Below, piece after piece: positions 1-7,919 of a DNA stretch of 23,447 nucleotides. The translations under genes were made by a program, and so were the position numbers. The stretch is taken from NCBI GenBank assembly GCA_029983575.1, contig JASBZE010000020.1, forward strand, positions 1 to 23,447, read 5' to 3'. How positions within the stretch are numbered: the first letter of the stretch is position 1; the number at the start of each line of letters is the position of its first letter. A model generated the notes under the pieces. The model did not search any database. It had not been told where the DNA came from and worked only from the letters and a program-made list of their open reading frames with translations. The DNA is from Peptostreptococcaceae bacterium (GTDB lineage: Bacteria; Bacillota; Clostridia; Peptostreptococcales; Peptostreptococcaceae).

Positions 1-69
1 TATACTGTTCCTGTTGAAGGGAAGGAACGGGAATTCAATGATATTCTTGAAGAATTTAACTTAATTTAA
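1..69 (+). CDS. C-terminal fragment of an upstream gene, unidentified
   Basis: An open frame runs in from the left edge and ends at TAA 67-69. It encodes about 22 residues ending EEFNLI. The fragment is too short to assign to a family. It lies 32 bases before the ArpU-like gene on the same strand, so it is probably the last gene of the early/replication operon, but that is inferred from position only. Confidence 0.45.
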   Translation, partial: YTVPVEGKEREFNDILEEFNLI

Positions 70-101
70 ATTATTATCATGATGAAAGGATTTATAGAAA
101 T

Positions 102-587
102 ATGCAGCAAACGAACTATCAACAAAGCGTTAAAAAGCTTTTTGAGGAGTATAAAATCTTAAAAAGCAGACTAAACCAAATTAACCATCAGTTAAGTTTG
201 CTCAAGCTTGATGATGGGATTAAGGGGGTGAGTTACGAGAAAGATAAGGTTCAGACGTCTCAGAGTGACGGTATGGATTATATTGTTAAAGTTATTTCTG
301 ATATTGATGAGCTTGAAAATGAGCGAAAAAAAATTAAATATATGACCGACGTTGTATTGAATGCAATTAATGAGTTCAATCCGACTGAGCAAAATATTAT
401 TAGATGCAAGTATCTAAAAAATAAAACGAACGTTGAGATTTCACTAGAATTTAATTTGTCAGAAAGAAGTTTAAATAGGTTTTTGAAGTTTGCCACTAAG
501 AAAATTCACATCTTAATTTTTGGAATAAGTTCTAGCGATTTTGATGGGTTTAGTCTATATGATTTGTTGGAAGAACGTCAAAAATAA
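102..587 (+). CDS. ArpU/DUF1492-like sigma-region-4 type phage transcriptional regulator
   Basis: The product is 161 residues. The first ~90 residues are charged and probably helical or coiled-coil. Residues ~90-135 form a sigma-70 region-4-like helix-turn-helix: NPTEQNIIRCKYL, then NVEISLEFNLSERSLNRFLKFA. This N-terminal coil plus C-terminal sigma-like HTH is the layout of the ArpU and DUF1492 families. These sit just before terS in many Bacillota phages and are thought to control late-gene transcription. ATG 102 follows a GAAAGGA ribosome site at 84-90. The gene is followed by a 285-base control region with regularly spaced repeats, then terS. The HTH and position are visible; the late-activator role is inferred from the family. 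Confidence 0.75.
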   Translation: MQQTNYQQSVKKLFEEYKILKSRLNQINHQLSLLKLDDGIKGVSYEKDKVQTSQSDGMDYIVKVISDIDELENERKKIKYMTDVVLNAINEFNPTEQNIIRCKYLKNKTNVEISLEFNLSERSLNRFLKFATKKIHILIFGISSSDFDGFSLYDLLEERQK

Positions 588-627
588 TGCTAGTTGAAAC
601 ACTATATTTCGACCTTTCCTAAAAAAA

Positions 628-655
628 TGGCGTTTTTTTGGCGTAAAGTTGGCGT
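628..655 (+). repeat. Three TGGCGT direct repeats with 11-bp period (candidate late-activator site)
   Basis: TGGCGT occurs at 628-633, 639-644 and 650-655, exactly 11 bp start to start, so all copies lie on nearly the same face of the helix. The array begins 41 bp after the stop of the ArpU-like gene and precedes the terminase genes. The last two copies are preceded by T, giving TTGGCGT. This is typical of a binding site for an oligomeric activator; assigning it to the neighbouring regulator is inference. Confidence 0.6.
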
Positions 656-679
656 GTTTTTTCTAAAATTCTGTATTAT
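649..679 (+). promoter_or_regulatory. Possible late promoter overlapping the last TGGCGT repeat
   Basis: TTGGCG at 649-654 could serve as a -35 element, with TGTATT (672-677, 17-bp spacer) or TATTAT (674-679, 19-bp spacer) as a weak -10. TATTAT is also half of a small inverted repeat with ATAATA at 684-689. The match to consensus is weak, as expected for an activator-dependent promoter. The call depends mainly on the repeat array. Confidence 0.3.
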
Positions 680-760
680 TATGATAATATAAATAATTTG
701 CGTTAATATGCAAAAATAAAAAAAAGAATAAAAACTATTCAATTACAATCATGTGTAAAA

Positions 761-790
761 AGCAGTTACTTTTATGTAATTGCTTTTTTT
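761..790 (+). terminator. Intrinsic terminator before the terminase genes
   Basis: AGCAGTTAC (761-769) pairs with GTAATTGCT (776-784) in a 9-bp stem with one G-U pair and a 6-base loop, followed by a run of T. It lies between the TGGCGT array and terS, so transcripts started at the array would have to pass it. It may therefore end the early operon, act as an attenuator, or require antitermination. Confidence 0.75.
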
Positions 791-850
791 GTGTTGATTT
801 GGAAAAATGAAGAAATAGAAACATACAAGTAAGTAATTAATAGATTAAAA

Positions 851-876
851 AGAGGTGGTGATATACCATGGGTTGA
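851..876 (+). promoter_or_regulatory. terS initiation region: strong RBS aimed at a two-codon ATG-GGT-TGA frame
   Basis: AGGTGGTG (853-860) is ideally spaced from ATG 868, but that ATG reads Met-Gly-stop (TGA 874-876). The terS frame has no ATG here. Its candidate starts are GTG 855, GTG 858 and TTG 873. TTG 873 overlaps the TGA as TTGA, so a stop-and-restart is possible. One more G in the GGG run would join ATG 868 in frame with terS. Confidence 0.5.
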
Positions 877-1295
877 CGTTAAAACAAAAGAAATTCGCTG
901 ATGAGTATATCATCAGTGGTAATGCGACACAATCAGCTATTTTAGCTGGCTATACAAAAAAATACGCGAATACGAATGCAAATAAATTACTACAAAATAC
1001 TACAATTAAAAACTATATCGATGAAAGACTGACTGAAATTGATTCAGAAAAAATAGCAAATCAAACTGAGATACTTCAATATTTAACATCAGTAATGCGA
1101 GGCGAGCAAACTGAACAAATATTAAAGTCTTGTGGAGTTGAGAGAGGTCAAGAGCTAGCTACAATCGAAATAAGTGCTAAAGATAGGATAAAGGCAGCTG
1201 AGCTTTTAGGCAAGAGATACGGGGCTTGGACAGATAGAGTTGAAGTAAGCGGTGAGCAAGTGGTGATAATAGATGATATTGAAGAAGAGTCTTAA
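873..1295 (+). CDS. terS: Terminase small subunit (Terminase_2 family)
   Basis: From TTG 873 the product is 140 residues and starts MTLKQKKFADEYI, followed by GNATQSAILAGY. This is the signature N-terminal DNA-binding helix-turn-helix of Terminase_2 small subunits, which recognise the packaging site and hand DNA to the large subunit. GTG 855 or 858 would add six or five residues but lacks a ribosome site upstream. Family members usually begin just before the LTxKQxxFxxEY motif, which favours 873. The RBS is better placed for an out-of-frame ATG at 868 (see the initiation-region entry). The 3' end overlaps terL by 23 bases, suggesting translational coupling. Confidence 0.85.
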   Translation: MTLKQKKFADEYIISGNATQSAILAGYTKKYANTNANKLLQNTTIKNYIDERLTEIDSEKIANQTEILQYLTSVMRGEQTEQILKSCGVERGQELATIEISAKDRIKAAELLGKRYGAWTDRVEVSGEQVVIIDDIEEES

Positions 1296-2520
1296 AAGTA
1301 TCATATTGCCTGCATTTCATGATTTCCATAAAGCATTAAAAAAGCCGTATCTTAAGTATGTGCTTAAGGGTGGTAGAGGTAGCGGCAAGAGCTCCAATAT
1401 AGCAGTTGAAATTATACTTGATATCATTAAATATCCAATCACGGTACTATGTGTAAGGAAGGTTGGAAATACTCTTCAGGAGTCTTGTTACGAACAATTG
1501 AAAGAAGCTATTTCTATTTTAGGTCTAGAAGATAAGTTCAAGTACAATATTAATCCTTTGAAAATAATATATCTTCCGCGAGGGAACACTATTATATTCA
1601 GAGGCGCAGACGACCCAGCGAAGATTAAATCTATTAAGATGAGTAAATATCCAATCACTAGATTGTGGATTGAAGAGTTGGCGGAGTTCAGGAGTGAAGA
1701 CGACGTTAGTATGATAGAAAAGTCTATATTAAGGGCTGAGTTAGAAGATGGATTAGAGTATAAATTCTATTATTCTTATAATCCACCGAAAAGAAAACAA
1801 AGTTGGGTCAATAAAAGATATGAAACTAAATTATTGCCGTCGAATACATATATACACCATTCAACTTATATTGATAATATCCATTTATCAGAAGCGTTCA
1901 AAATAGAAGCGGAACATATAAAAGAGTTTCAACCGCTTAAATATAAATGGGAGTATCTAGGCAAGCCTATAGGTTCTGGTATTGTTCCTTTTAATAATTT
2001 GGTTTTTGAAAAAATACCGCAAGAAATGGTTGATAATTTTGATTGTATTAGAGATGGGCTAGATTGGGGATATGCGACAGACCCACTAGCACATGTAAGA
2101 CTTCACTATGATAGAACTAGAAGAAAGATTTATATTTTCGATGAAATATATAAAGTAAAGCTATCAAATAGAGAGTACGCGAACATTATCAAAGAAAAAG
2201 GAATTATTAATATGATAAATGCTGATAGTGCTGAGCCTAAGTCAATAGATGAATGTAGAGGCTATGGTATCAACATCATAGGAGTAAAAAAAGGTGCAGG
2301 AAGTGTTGAATTTGGCGAAAAATGGTTAGACGATTTAGAAGCAATAGTAATAGATCCAGAGAGATGCCCGAATACTGCGAAAGAGTTTGAAAGTATTGAT
2401 TATGCTATTGATAGAAATGGCGACCCGTTGCCGAGGTTGGAAGATAAGAATAACCATGCTATAGACGCGACTAGATACGCACTTAATCAAGATATGGCAC
2501 CAGCACATAGTTTTGATTAA
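1273..2520 (+). CDS. terL: Terminase large subunit (PBSX family ATPase/nuclease)
   Basis: The product is 415 residues, normal for PBSX-type TerL. Walker A is GGRGSGKSS (residues 33-41) and Walker B is LWIEELAEF (131-139), with the acidic pair EE. The C-terminal RNase H-like nuclease shows the expected acidic residues: D264 in GLDWGYATDP, D318 in ADSAEP and D398 in HAIDATRYAL. It is the motor that translocates DNA into the prohead through the portal and cuts the concatemer. The start at ATG 1273 lies inside terS with only a weak ribosome site, so coupling to terS translation is likely; TTG 1279 is an alternative. Both catalytic centres look intact. Confidence 0.93.
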   Translation: MILKKSLKSIILPAFHDFHKALKKPYLKYVLKGGRGSGKSSNIAVEIILDIIKYPITVLCVRKVGNTLQESCYEQLKEAISILGLEDKFKYNINPLKIIYLPRGNTIIFRGADDPAKIKSIKMSKYPITRLWIEELAEFRSEDDVSMIEKSILRAELEDGLEYKFYYSYNPPKRKQSWVNKRYETKLLPSNTYIHHSTYIDNIHLSEAFKIEAEHIKEFQPLKYKWEYLGKPIGSGIVPFNNLVFEKIPQEMVDNFDCIRDGLDWGYATDPLAHVRLHYDRTRRKIYIFDEIYKVKLSNREYANIIKEKGIINMINADSAEPKSIDECRGYGINIIGVKKGAGSVEFGEKWLDDLEAIVIDPERCPNTAKEFESIDYAIDRNGDPLPRLEDKNNHAIDATRYALNQDMAPAHSFD

Positions 2521-2530
2521 TAGGGGGTGA

Positions 2531-3991
2531 ATGATTTTGTTTGAGATTATTAAAAAGGGGGTGAGTAAACTGAATGAGATATTAAATAAGCCGGAAGAAA
2601 AAAGTCCAGAGAATTTATCATATCTTGAATATTTAGTAGATAAGTTCAAAACATCAGAAAAAAGAGAGAGGCAACTAGAGGGAGATAGGTATTATAAAGG
2701 TGAACATGATATTTTGCAGCGTAAAAAATTCATGTTCGACAAAAATGGTAATAAGGTAGAACTCAAGAATGTAATTAATCTTAAGAGAATAGATAATCAG
2801 TATGCTAAGGCAGTCGACCAAAAAATAAATTATATGCTAGGTAGACCGCCAGTTATTACATCAGAAAATGATAAATTAAATGAATTAATAGAACCTATTT
2901 TTAATTTTGATTTTATGAAGAAGATGAAAAATTTATTGAAGGACTCTTTAAATGGTGGGGTAGGTTATTTATATGTATATATTGACCCTAATACTGGAGA
3001 ACTAAAATTCAAGAGATTAAAGCCTAGCGAGGTTAAAATAATATGGGCAGACTCAGAAAAAACTGAAATGGAGTTTGCTTTTAGGGTTTATGCTGATACA
3101 GTTTACTCAAATGGAAAAGAAAGCACAGTAGAATATGTAGAAGTATACGATAAGGAAAAAATAACTAGATATAAACTAAAAGGTAAGTCACTTACGCTTA
3201 TAGAGTCAACTTATTATATAAACGACAATAATGGCGGTGCTTATAGTTGGGGTGGTATAGTTCCGATAATTGCATTCAAGTATAATGATGATGAAATACC
3301 GCTTATTAATAGAGTTAAGAGTTTACAAGACGGTATCAATGAAATACTATCAGATTTTAATAATAATATGCAAGAAGATGCTAGAACCTCAATATTGGTA
3401 TTAAAGAACTATGCAGGCACGAACTTAGAAGAATTTAGAAGAAATCTAGCAACTTACGGAGCTGTAAAAGTAACTTCAGATGGCGGAGTTGAAACATTAA
3501 CTGTTAATGTAAATGCTGGAAATTATCAAGTTCTATATGCGCTGCTTAAAAATGCACTAATTGAAAATGCAAAATGTTTTGACGCTAAGGATGATAGGCT
3601 AAGTGGAAACCCTAATCAGATGAATATTCAATCAATGTATTCTGATATAGATATAGACTGTAATGGTATAGAGACTGAATATAAAGCTAGTTTTGAAATG
3701 CTTGTAAGATTTATTAAGATGTATCTAAGCAGCACTAAACAAAATGTTTTTTCTGATAAAGATACTATAGAAATAATATTCAATAAAGATGTTTTGATTA
3801 ATGAAAGTCAAGTAGTTGGAGATATAGTAAATTCAGTTGGACTATTAAGTAACCAAACATTAGTTGAACAACATCCATATATACATGATGTGACTAAGGA
3901 ACTTGAAAGGATAGAAGAAGAGCGAAGTACATTCGATATAAATTATACAGAAGAGTACAGTAATTCTGTAGGTGCTTCATATGAAGAATAA
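2531..3991 (+). CDS. Portal protein (SPP1 gp6-like)
   Basis: The product is up to 486 residues, a usual portal length. The sequence matches the SPP1 gp6-like portal family in overall pattern, including RIDNQYAKAVDQKINYMLGR near residue 85 and a mixed central wing region with GGIVPIIAFKYN. It forms the dodecameric ring at the head vertex through which DNA passes and to which the connectors attach. GGGGGTGA at 2523-2530 directly abuts ATG 2531, so the true start may be TTG 2537, spaced 6 bases. A second site, AAAAAGGGGGTGA (2552-2563), lies just inside. The 3' end overlaps the MuF gene by 11 bases. Confidence 0.88.
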   Translation: MILFEIIKKGVSKLNEILNKPEEKSPENLSYLEYLVDKFKTSEKRERQLEGDRYYKGEHDILQRKKFMFDKNGNKVELKNVINLKRIDNQYAKAVDQKINYMLGRPPVITSENDKLNELIEPIFNFDFMKKMKNLLKDSLNGGVGYLYVYIDPNTGELKFKRLKPSEVKIIWADSEKTEMEFAFRVYADTVYSNGKESTVEYVEVYDKEKITRYKLKGKSLTLIESTYYINDNNGGAYSWGGIVPIIAFKYNDDEIPLINRVKSLQDGINEILSDFNNNMQEDARTSILVLKNYAGTNLEEFRRNLATYGAVKVTSDGGVETLTVNVNAGNYQVLYALLKNALIENAKCFDAKDDRLSGNPNQMNIQSMYSDIDIDCNGIETEYKASFEMLVRFIKMYLSSTKQNVFSDKDTIEIIFNKDVLINESQVVGDIVNSVGLLSNQTLVEQHPYIHDVTKELERIEEERSTFDINYTEEYSNSVGASYEE

Positions 3992-5558
3992 AAAGTATTG
4001 GGAAAAAAGGTTTATTGGAATAGAAAAGCATACAAATTCTATATTAAAGCTTAGTCACAAGGATATTAAAAACCTATCTAAGAAGCTAAAAACGGAGTTA
4101 AAGAAAAATCATGTATATTGGTTTAGTAAACTTATGGGTACTCAAAAGTACAATAAAGCTCAAGCAATAAAATACATCACAGACGAGCAAAGAAACGAGT
4201 TTTTAAGTGAGTTAGATGAATATATACGCCTAGGCGAGGAGTTATCTTTTACTAACGAGCATATAAAGGAACTTAGGGCAATGAGTGCAAGGTATCATAT
4301 AAGGCGCGAAGATGTGTTTAAGACACATTTAAGGCACTTTGCAGAGCTTTTTTATAATGGGGAACATAAGATAATATTAGACACCTTTAAAGATATATAT
4401 AAGGAGTCTTTTTTTATGTCTACTTATGAAATTGCTAAGTGGCTTGAAGCTAAGGTAAATTTATATCATCCAAATGATAAAAAGCTAGAGATTTTATTTT
4501 CTAAGCCTTGGACAAAGGACGGTATAGAGTTTTCTGAAAGGATATGGGGAGTTCATAGACCTAAATTAGTCAAAAAACTATATGACGCATTAGAAACTAG
4601 TTTAATACGTGGTGACAATCCTATAAACATGGCGGAAAAACTCGCTAAGGCGTTTGAGACGGCAGAAAATAGAGCTAGAGTACTTTTGCATACTGAGGGG
4701 GCTTATATCGCTGAGAGGGCGAGAGAGGAATGTTTTAATAGGCTTGATATTGATAAGTATATTATAGTTGCTACTTTAGATATGAAAACTTCCGATATAT
4801 GCAGGCACATGGACGGTGAAATATTTGAGGTGAAAAAGAAAGAGGTAGGAGTTAACGCCCCGCCTTTTCATCCAAATTGCAGGACTACCACAGCTCCATA
4901 TTTTGAGGAGTTAAAAGGTAAATCATATAGAGCGGCTAGAGATAAAGAAGGCAAAGCTATAACTGTTCCTAATGATATGACTTATGAACAGTTTCATAAG
5001 AAGTATGTTGAAAGTGACCCAGAGTATAGTTTTAAAGAAAAGGCGTGGAGAAATAGGCATAGCGACAGAAAGCAGTTTGAGAAGTATAAAAAGCTTGGTT
5101 TTGACGAGATAAAAAGTTTTGATAAGTTCCAAGATATGAAGTATAATGATATTAAAGAATGGAATATGGTTAAGGGATATGGTAAAAGTGTACAAAATGG
5201 TGAGATATCACCATTGATTAAGTACAGTAATTTCAAGGAACAACATAATGATTTAAAAAATAATTTGGTTGGTCTGAAATTTGGTGATGGTACAGAGATA
5301 AAAGATATTTCATATCATTTCACGGCTAGAGCTATAGGAACACATGACTGGGCAAATCCAAAGAACTCTAAGGAGACTATGAAGAGGTTAAATCATAAGC
5401 ATGTTCCAACTAAAGATATTATTGATTGCATTGAAAAAGGAAAGGTACTTTACAAGAGGGATAAAAGTTTTACGTATTCGTTGATGGGCATATGTAATGT
5501 TACAATCAATCCTTCGGACGGCATTTTAGTACAATGTAACCCTAGGAGAGGAGGATAA
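3981..5558 (+). CDS. MuF-type minor head protein with C-terminal nuclease-toxin-like domain
   Basis: From ATG 3981 (TAGGTG site at 3968-3973) the product is 525 residues. The N-terminal ~310 residues are a head-morphogenesis protein of the SPP1 gp7/Mu gpF class. The conserved end of that domain is visible: RVLLHTEGAYIAERAREE near 233, DICRHMDGEIF near 272, and PPFHPNCRTTT near 294. A charged linker follows to ~residue 400. The last ~95 residues (from GLKFGDGTEI) contain an H-F-x-x-R pattern, a DIIDCIEKGKV helix and a CNVTINPSDGILVQCNP strand pair. This resembles the BECR/PBECR nuclease-like domains found at the tips of MuF polymorphic toxins. Plain MuF proteins end soon after the NCRTTT motif, so this one is clearly extended. 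The head role is secure; toxin activity is inference. Confidence 0.85.
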   Translation: MKNKKYWEKRFIGIEKHTNSILKLSHKDIKNLSKKLKTELKKNHVYWFSKLMGTQKYNKAQAIKYITDEQRNEFLSELDEYIRLGEELSFTNEHIKELRAMSARYHIRREDVFKTHLRHFAELFYNGEHKIILDTFKDIYKESFFMSTYEIAKWLEAKVNLYHPNDKKLEILFSKPWTKDGIEFSERIWGVHRPKLVKKLYDALETSLIRGDNPINMAEKLAKAFETAENRARVLLHTEGAYIAERAREECFNRLDIDKYIIVATLDMKTSDICRHMDGEIFEVKKKEVGVNAPPFHPNCRTTTAPYFEELKGKSYRAARDKEGKAITVPNDMTYEQFHKKYVESDPEYSFKEKAWRNRHSDRKQFEKYKKLGFDEIKSFDKFQDMKYNDIKEWNMVKGYGKSVQNGEISPLIKYSNFKEQHNDLKNNLVGLKFGDGTEIKDISYHFTARAIGTHDWANPKNSKETMKRLNHKHVPTKDIIDCIEKGKVLYKRDKSFTYSLMGICNVTINPSDGILVQCNPRRGG

Positions 5559-5565
5559 AGTAAAC

Positions 5566-5805
5566 ATGAAATTCGGATTAAATGATGAAGAGCTTGAATT
5601 TTTAATAAAGAATGCAAATGATTTAGGATATAGTCCGAACATTAAAGAATCTGTAGAAAATAATGACATAGAGGAGTTAATGAACAATATATATATTTAT
5701 TTATTGACTGATGATTGTATGTATTACGACAGTGACGGACAAAATTGGTATACTAAGAGAGGTCATTACGTACAATCTTTGTATGATAAGGTTTTATACT
5801 GGTAA
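5566..5805 (+). CDS. Small acidic protein, putative immunity to the MuF toxin domain
   Basis: The product is 79 residues with 15 Asp/Glu against 6 Lys/Arg, and many Tyr in the second half. ATG 5566 follows a strong AGGAGG site at the end of the MuF gene, whose stop is only 7 bases upstream. A strong terminator closes the pair 20 bases after its stop. I do not recognise a named family. A small, acidic, tightly coupled gene directly after a toxin-tipped MuF gene is what cognate immunity genes look like, so this is the leading hypothesis. A minor head or unrelated accessory protein remains possible. Confidence 0.6.
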   Translation: MKFGLNDEELEFLIKNANDLGYSPNIKESVENNDIEELMNNIYIYLLTDDCMYYDSDGQNWYTKRGHYVQSLYDKVLYW

Positions 5806-5824
5806 TACAGAGATAATTAAGACT

Positions 5825-5857
5825 AAAGCACTTTAACAGTAGTTAGGGTGCTTTTTT
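5825..5857 (+). terminator. Strong intrinsic terminator closing the MuF toxin/immunity cassette
   Basis: AAAGCACTTTAAC (5825-5837) pairs over its full 13 bases, with two G-U pairs, with GTTAGGGTGCTTT (5842-5854) around an AGTA tetraloop, followed by a T run to 5857. It stands in the middle of the head operon, before the scaffold and capsid genes, so these need read-through, antitermination or another promoter. Confidence 0.88.
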
Positions 5858-5880
5858 ATTTCAAGAAAGAAGGTGTATTA

Positions 5881-6072
5881 GTGAAAGTAGATAAAAATGG
5901 CGGAAGGCACGGAGGTTTCTTTTTGCAGTTGTTGACATTACTTTTTATTGCACTGAAATTGACTGGATATATAAATTGGTCTTGGTTATGGGTGTTATCA
6001 CCTTTATGGATAACTTTAACCATTATATTAATAGTTGCAATCTTAATAGGGATAATAGAATCGACAATTTAA
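5881..6072 (+). CDS. Small two-helix membrane protein (transmembrane fragile-X-F-like)
   Basis: The product is 63 residues from GTG 5881, which has a GAAGGTG site 6-7 bases upstream. An upstream in-frame ATG at 5848 lies inside the terminator stem and has no ribosome site, so it is rejected. The protein has a short basic N-terminus, then two hydrophobic segments (about residues 14-30 and 35-58) separated by the aromatic motif NWSWLWVLSPLW. Small phage proteins with this motif are usually annotated as transmembrane fragile-X-F proteins. The function is not known. It lies between the toxin/immunity cassette and the scaffold gene. Confidence 0.7.
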   Translation: MKVDKNGGRHGGFFLQLLTLLFIALKLTGYINWSWLWVLSPLWITLTIILIVAILIGIIESTI

Positions 6073-6126
6073 ATTACGTCCTAGATATGACGTTAAACTG
6101 TCTATTTTTTATGTAAAATATTGCCG

Positions 6127-6193
6127 AGCTTAAGGCGTTTAAAATAAGCTAGTACAGTTGTTGGAGTGAACCAACGCTTAAAAAAATCAGTAC
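6127..6193 (+). ncRNA. Possible structured leader upstream of the scaffold/capsid genes
   Basis: In the 137-base gap before the scaffold gene, AGCTTA (6127-6132) can pair with TAAGCT (6145-6150), and GTTGG (6160-6164) with CCAAC (6171-6175). The second hairpin is flanked by GTAC at 6152-6155 and 6190-6193. An alternative pairing of TAAGGCGTT (6131-6139) with AACGCTTA (6173-6180), with one bulged G, is incompatible with both. Two exclusive folds suggest a possible switch, but single-sequence folding is weak evidence. Confidence 0.3.
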
Positions 6194-6209
6194 GAAAAGG
6201 GAGTATATT

Positions 6210-6830
6210 ATGGACTTAATGGAGTTTTTTAAAAACTTATTTGGTGATAAAGCACTAACTTACGAAGAATTTAAAAATTCAATAGATAGTGCTGAAGGTG
6301 TTAAGCTTGCGAATTTAAAAACTGGTGCTTATGTTGGTAAGGATAAGTTTGATAGCTTGTTAGCTGAAAAGGAAGGTTACAAAAACCAACTTGAAAACAG
6401 AGATAAGCAGCTTGAGGAGCTTAAAAAATTAGACCCTAAGAGCTTACAGGATAAAATAACAGAGCTTGAGAATGCAAATAAAACGGCTAAGGAAGATTTT
6501 AATAAGCAGCTTAAAAATGTAAAAGTTAATAGCCTTGTTGAGTTAGCTCTTACTAACGCGGGAGCAAAGAATATGACGGCAGCAAAGGCTATATTAGGTA
6601 TTAACGCAGATGAAGTTGAGTTTGATGATAATGGAAAAATCAAAGGACTTGACGAAAGATTAAACGCAATTAAAGAAAGTGACTCATATATGTTTAAGGG
6701 TGCTGAAGCTGAAAGCAAAGAAGGTGGTTTTACAGGTGTAGACCCTAAGGAAGGTACAACAGAACCACTGCCAGCAGAACCGAAATCATATATGGATTTT
6801 TTCAAGATTGCACAAAATAAGAATGATTAA
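6210..6830 (+). CDS. Capsid scaffolding protein (phage GP20 family)
   Basis: The product is 206 residues from ATG 6210 with an AAAAGGGAG site. It has a long charged coiled-coil region (about residues 50-105, rich in K, E, L and Q), then an Ala-rich segment (ALTNAGAKNMTAAKAILG), a flexible Gly/Glu/Pro-rich linker and a short C-terminal helix YMDFFKIAQNK. This is the layout of GP20 scaffolds, whose C-terminal helix binds the capsid protein during prohead assembly and which leave or are degraded afterwards. The position directly before the major capsid gene fits. Confidence 0.85.
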   Translation: MDLMEFFKNLFGDKALTYEEFKNSIDSAEGVKLANLKTGAYVGKDKFDSLLAEKEGYKNQLENRDKQLEELKKLDPKSLQDKITELENANKTAKEDFNKQLKNVKVNSLVELALTNAGAKNMTAAKAILGINADEVEFDDNGKIKGLDERLNAIKESDSYMFKGAEAESKEGGFTGVDPKEGTTEPLPAEPKSYMDFFKIAQNKND

Positions 6831-6847
6831 GAAAAGGAGATTTTATT

Positions 6848-7915
6848 ATGGCAGAAAAATTTGATAAGAAAATATTTAATGCAGAAGCTTTTGGACAATA
6901 TTCAAGAACTATTGAAAACCCACAAAGAACAGAACTAATTAGAAGTGGTGCAATAGTACCTAATAGAGAAATATATGACCTTCTTCAATCACAGGTTAAT
7001 GCATACTATGGAAGAATACCATACTTTGGAAATATTGGAGGAGAACCAACAAACTATGATGGGGTAACAGACATTACAGCTGATGAACTAACAACTTTTG
7101 ATAGAGGTGTAATAGCTTATGGTAGAGCTAAAGCTTTTACTGAAAAAGACTTTTCACACGACATAACAGCCAATGTAGACTTCCTCTCTGAAGTTGCAAG
7201 ACAAATCGTTGATTATTGGGCAAGAGATGATCAAAAAGTAATGTTATCAGTATTAAAAGGTATATTCTCTATGACTGGAGTTAAAAATAAAGAATTCGTT
7301 GATAAGCATACTTATGATGTATCAACTAATGTACCAACTAAGGGGAAAATAGCAGAAGATACACTTAATTCAGCAATACAACAGGCTTGCGGAGATAATA
7401 AAAATAAGTTTTCTCTTGTTATTATGCACTCAGCAGTAGCCACTAACCTAGAAAATATTAATCTTATGAAGAGGCTAACACAAACAGACGCTAACGGAAT
7501 TGAAAGAGAATTAACTATAGGAACATGGAACGGTAGAATAGTGCTAATAGACGACTCTATGCCAGTTGAGCAGGCAAATAAAGTAGGAGAAGGCGACACA
7601 GAAATACCAGCAGGAAACTCATATACAACTTATGTATTGGGTCAAGGAGCTATTGAGTTTGGTGAACTACCAGTAGCAGTTCCTTTCGAAATGGATAGAG
7701 ACCCAGCAAAAGCAGGCGGTTTAACAACTCTATACACTAGAAAGAGAAACTATATAGCACCTCAAGGAATATCATATGAAAAGAAAGAACAAGCTAATCT
7801 TTCACCAACTAATACAGAGCTAGAAAATGGTAAAAACTGGACTTTGGTTAATAATGGTACTGAGTATATTAATCACAAAGCAATAGCAATATCTAAGATA
7901 GTATCTAGAGGTTAG
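6848..7915 (+). CDS. Major capsid protein (HK97-fold)
   Basis: The product is 355 residues from ATG 6848, with a strong AAAAGGAGA site as expected for the most abundant virion protein. It follows the scaffold gene by 17 bases. The pattern is that of clostridial myophage coat proteins: an N-terminal arm, a GKIAEDTLNSAIQQACGDNKNKFSLVIMHSAV segment typical of the coat-protein spine/A-domain, and a C-terminal region with YVLGQGAIEFGELPV and RDPAKAGG. It builds the icosahedral shell around the scaffold and portal. The HK97 fold is a family assignment, not read directly from the sequence. Confidence 0.88.
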   Translation: MAEKFDKKIFNAEAFGQYSRTIENPQRTELIRSGAIVPNREIYDLLQSQVNAYYGRIPYFGNIGGEPTNYDGVTDITADELTTFDRGVIAYGRAKAFTEKDFSHDITANVDFLSEVARQIVDYWARDDQKVMLSVLKGIFSMTGVKNKEFVDKHTYDVSTNVPTKGKIAEDTLNSAIQQACGDNKNKFSLVIMHSAVATNLENINLMKRLTQTDANGIERELTIGTWNGRIVLIDDSMPVEQANKVGEGDTEIPAGNSYTTYVLGQGAIEFGELPVAVPFEMDRDPAKAGGLTTLYTRKRNYIAPQGISYEKKEQANLSPTNTELENGKNWTLVNNGTEYINHKAIAISKIVSRG

Positions 7916-7919
7916 TTTT

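Noticed and set aside
5848..5880. Upstream ATG for the small membrane protein
   Set aside because: It lies inside the terminator stem and lacks a ribosome site; GTG 5881 has one.
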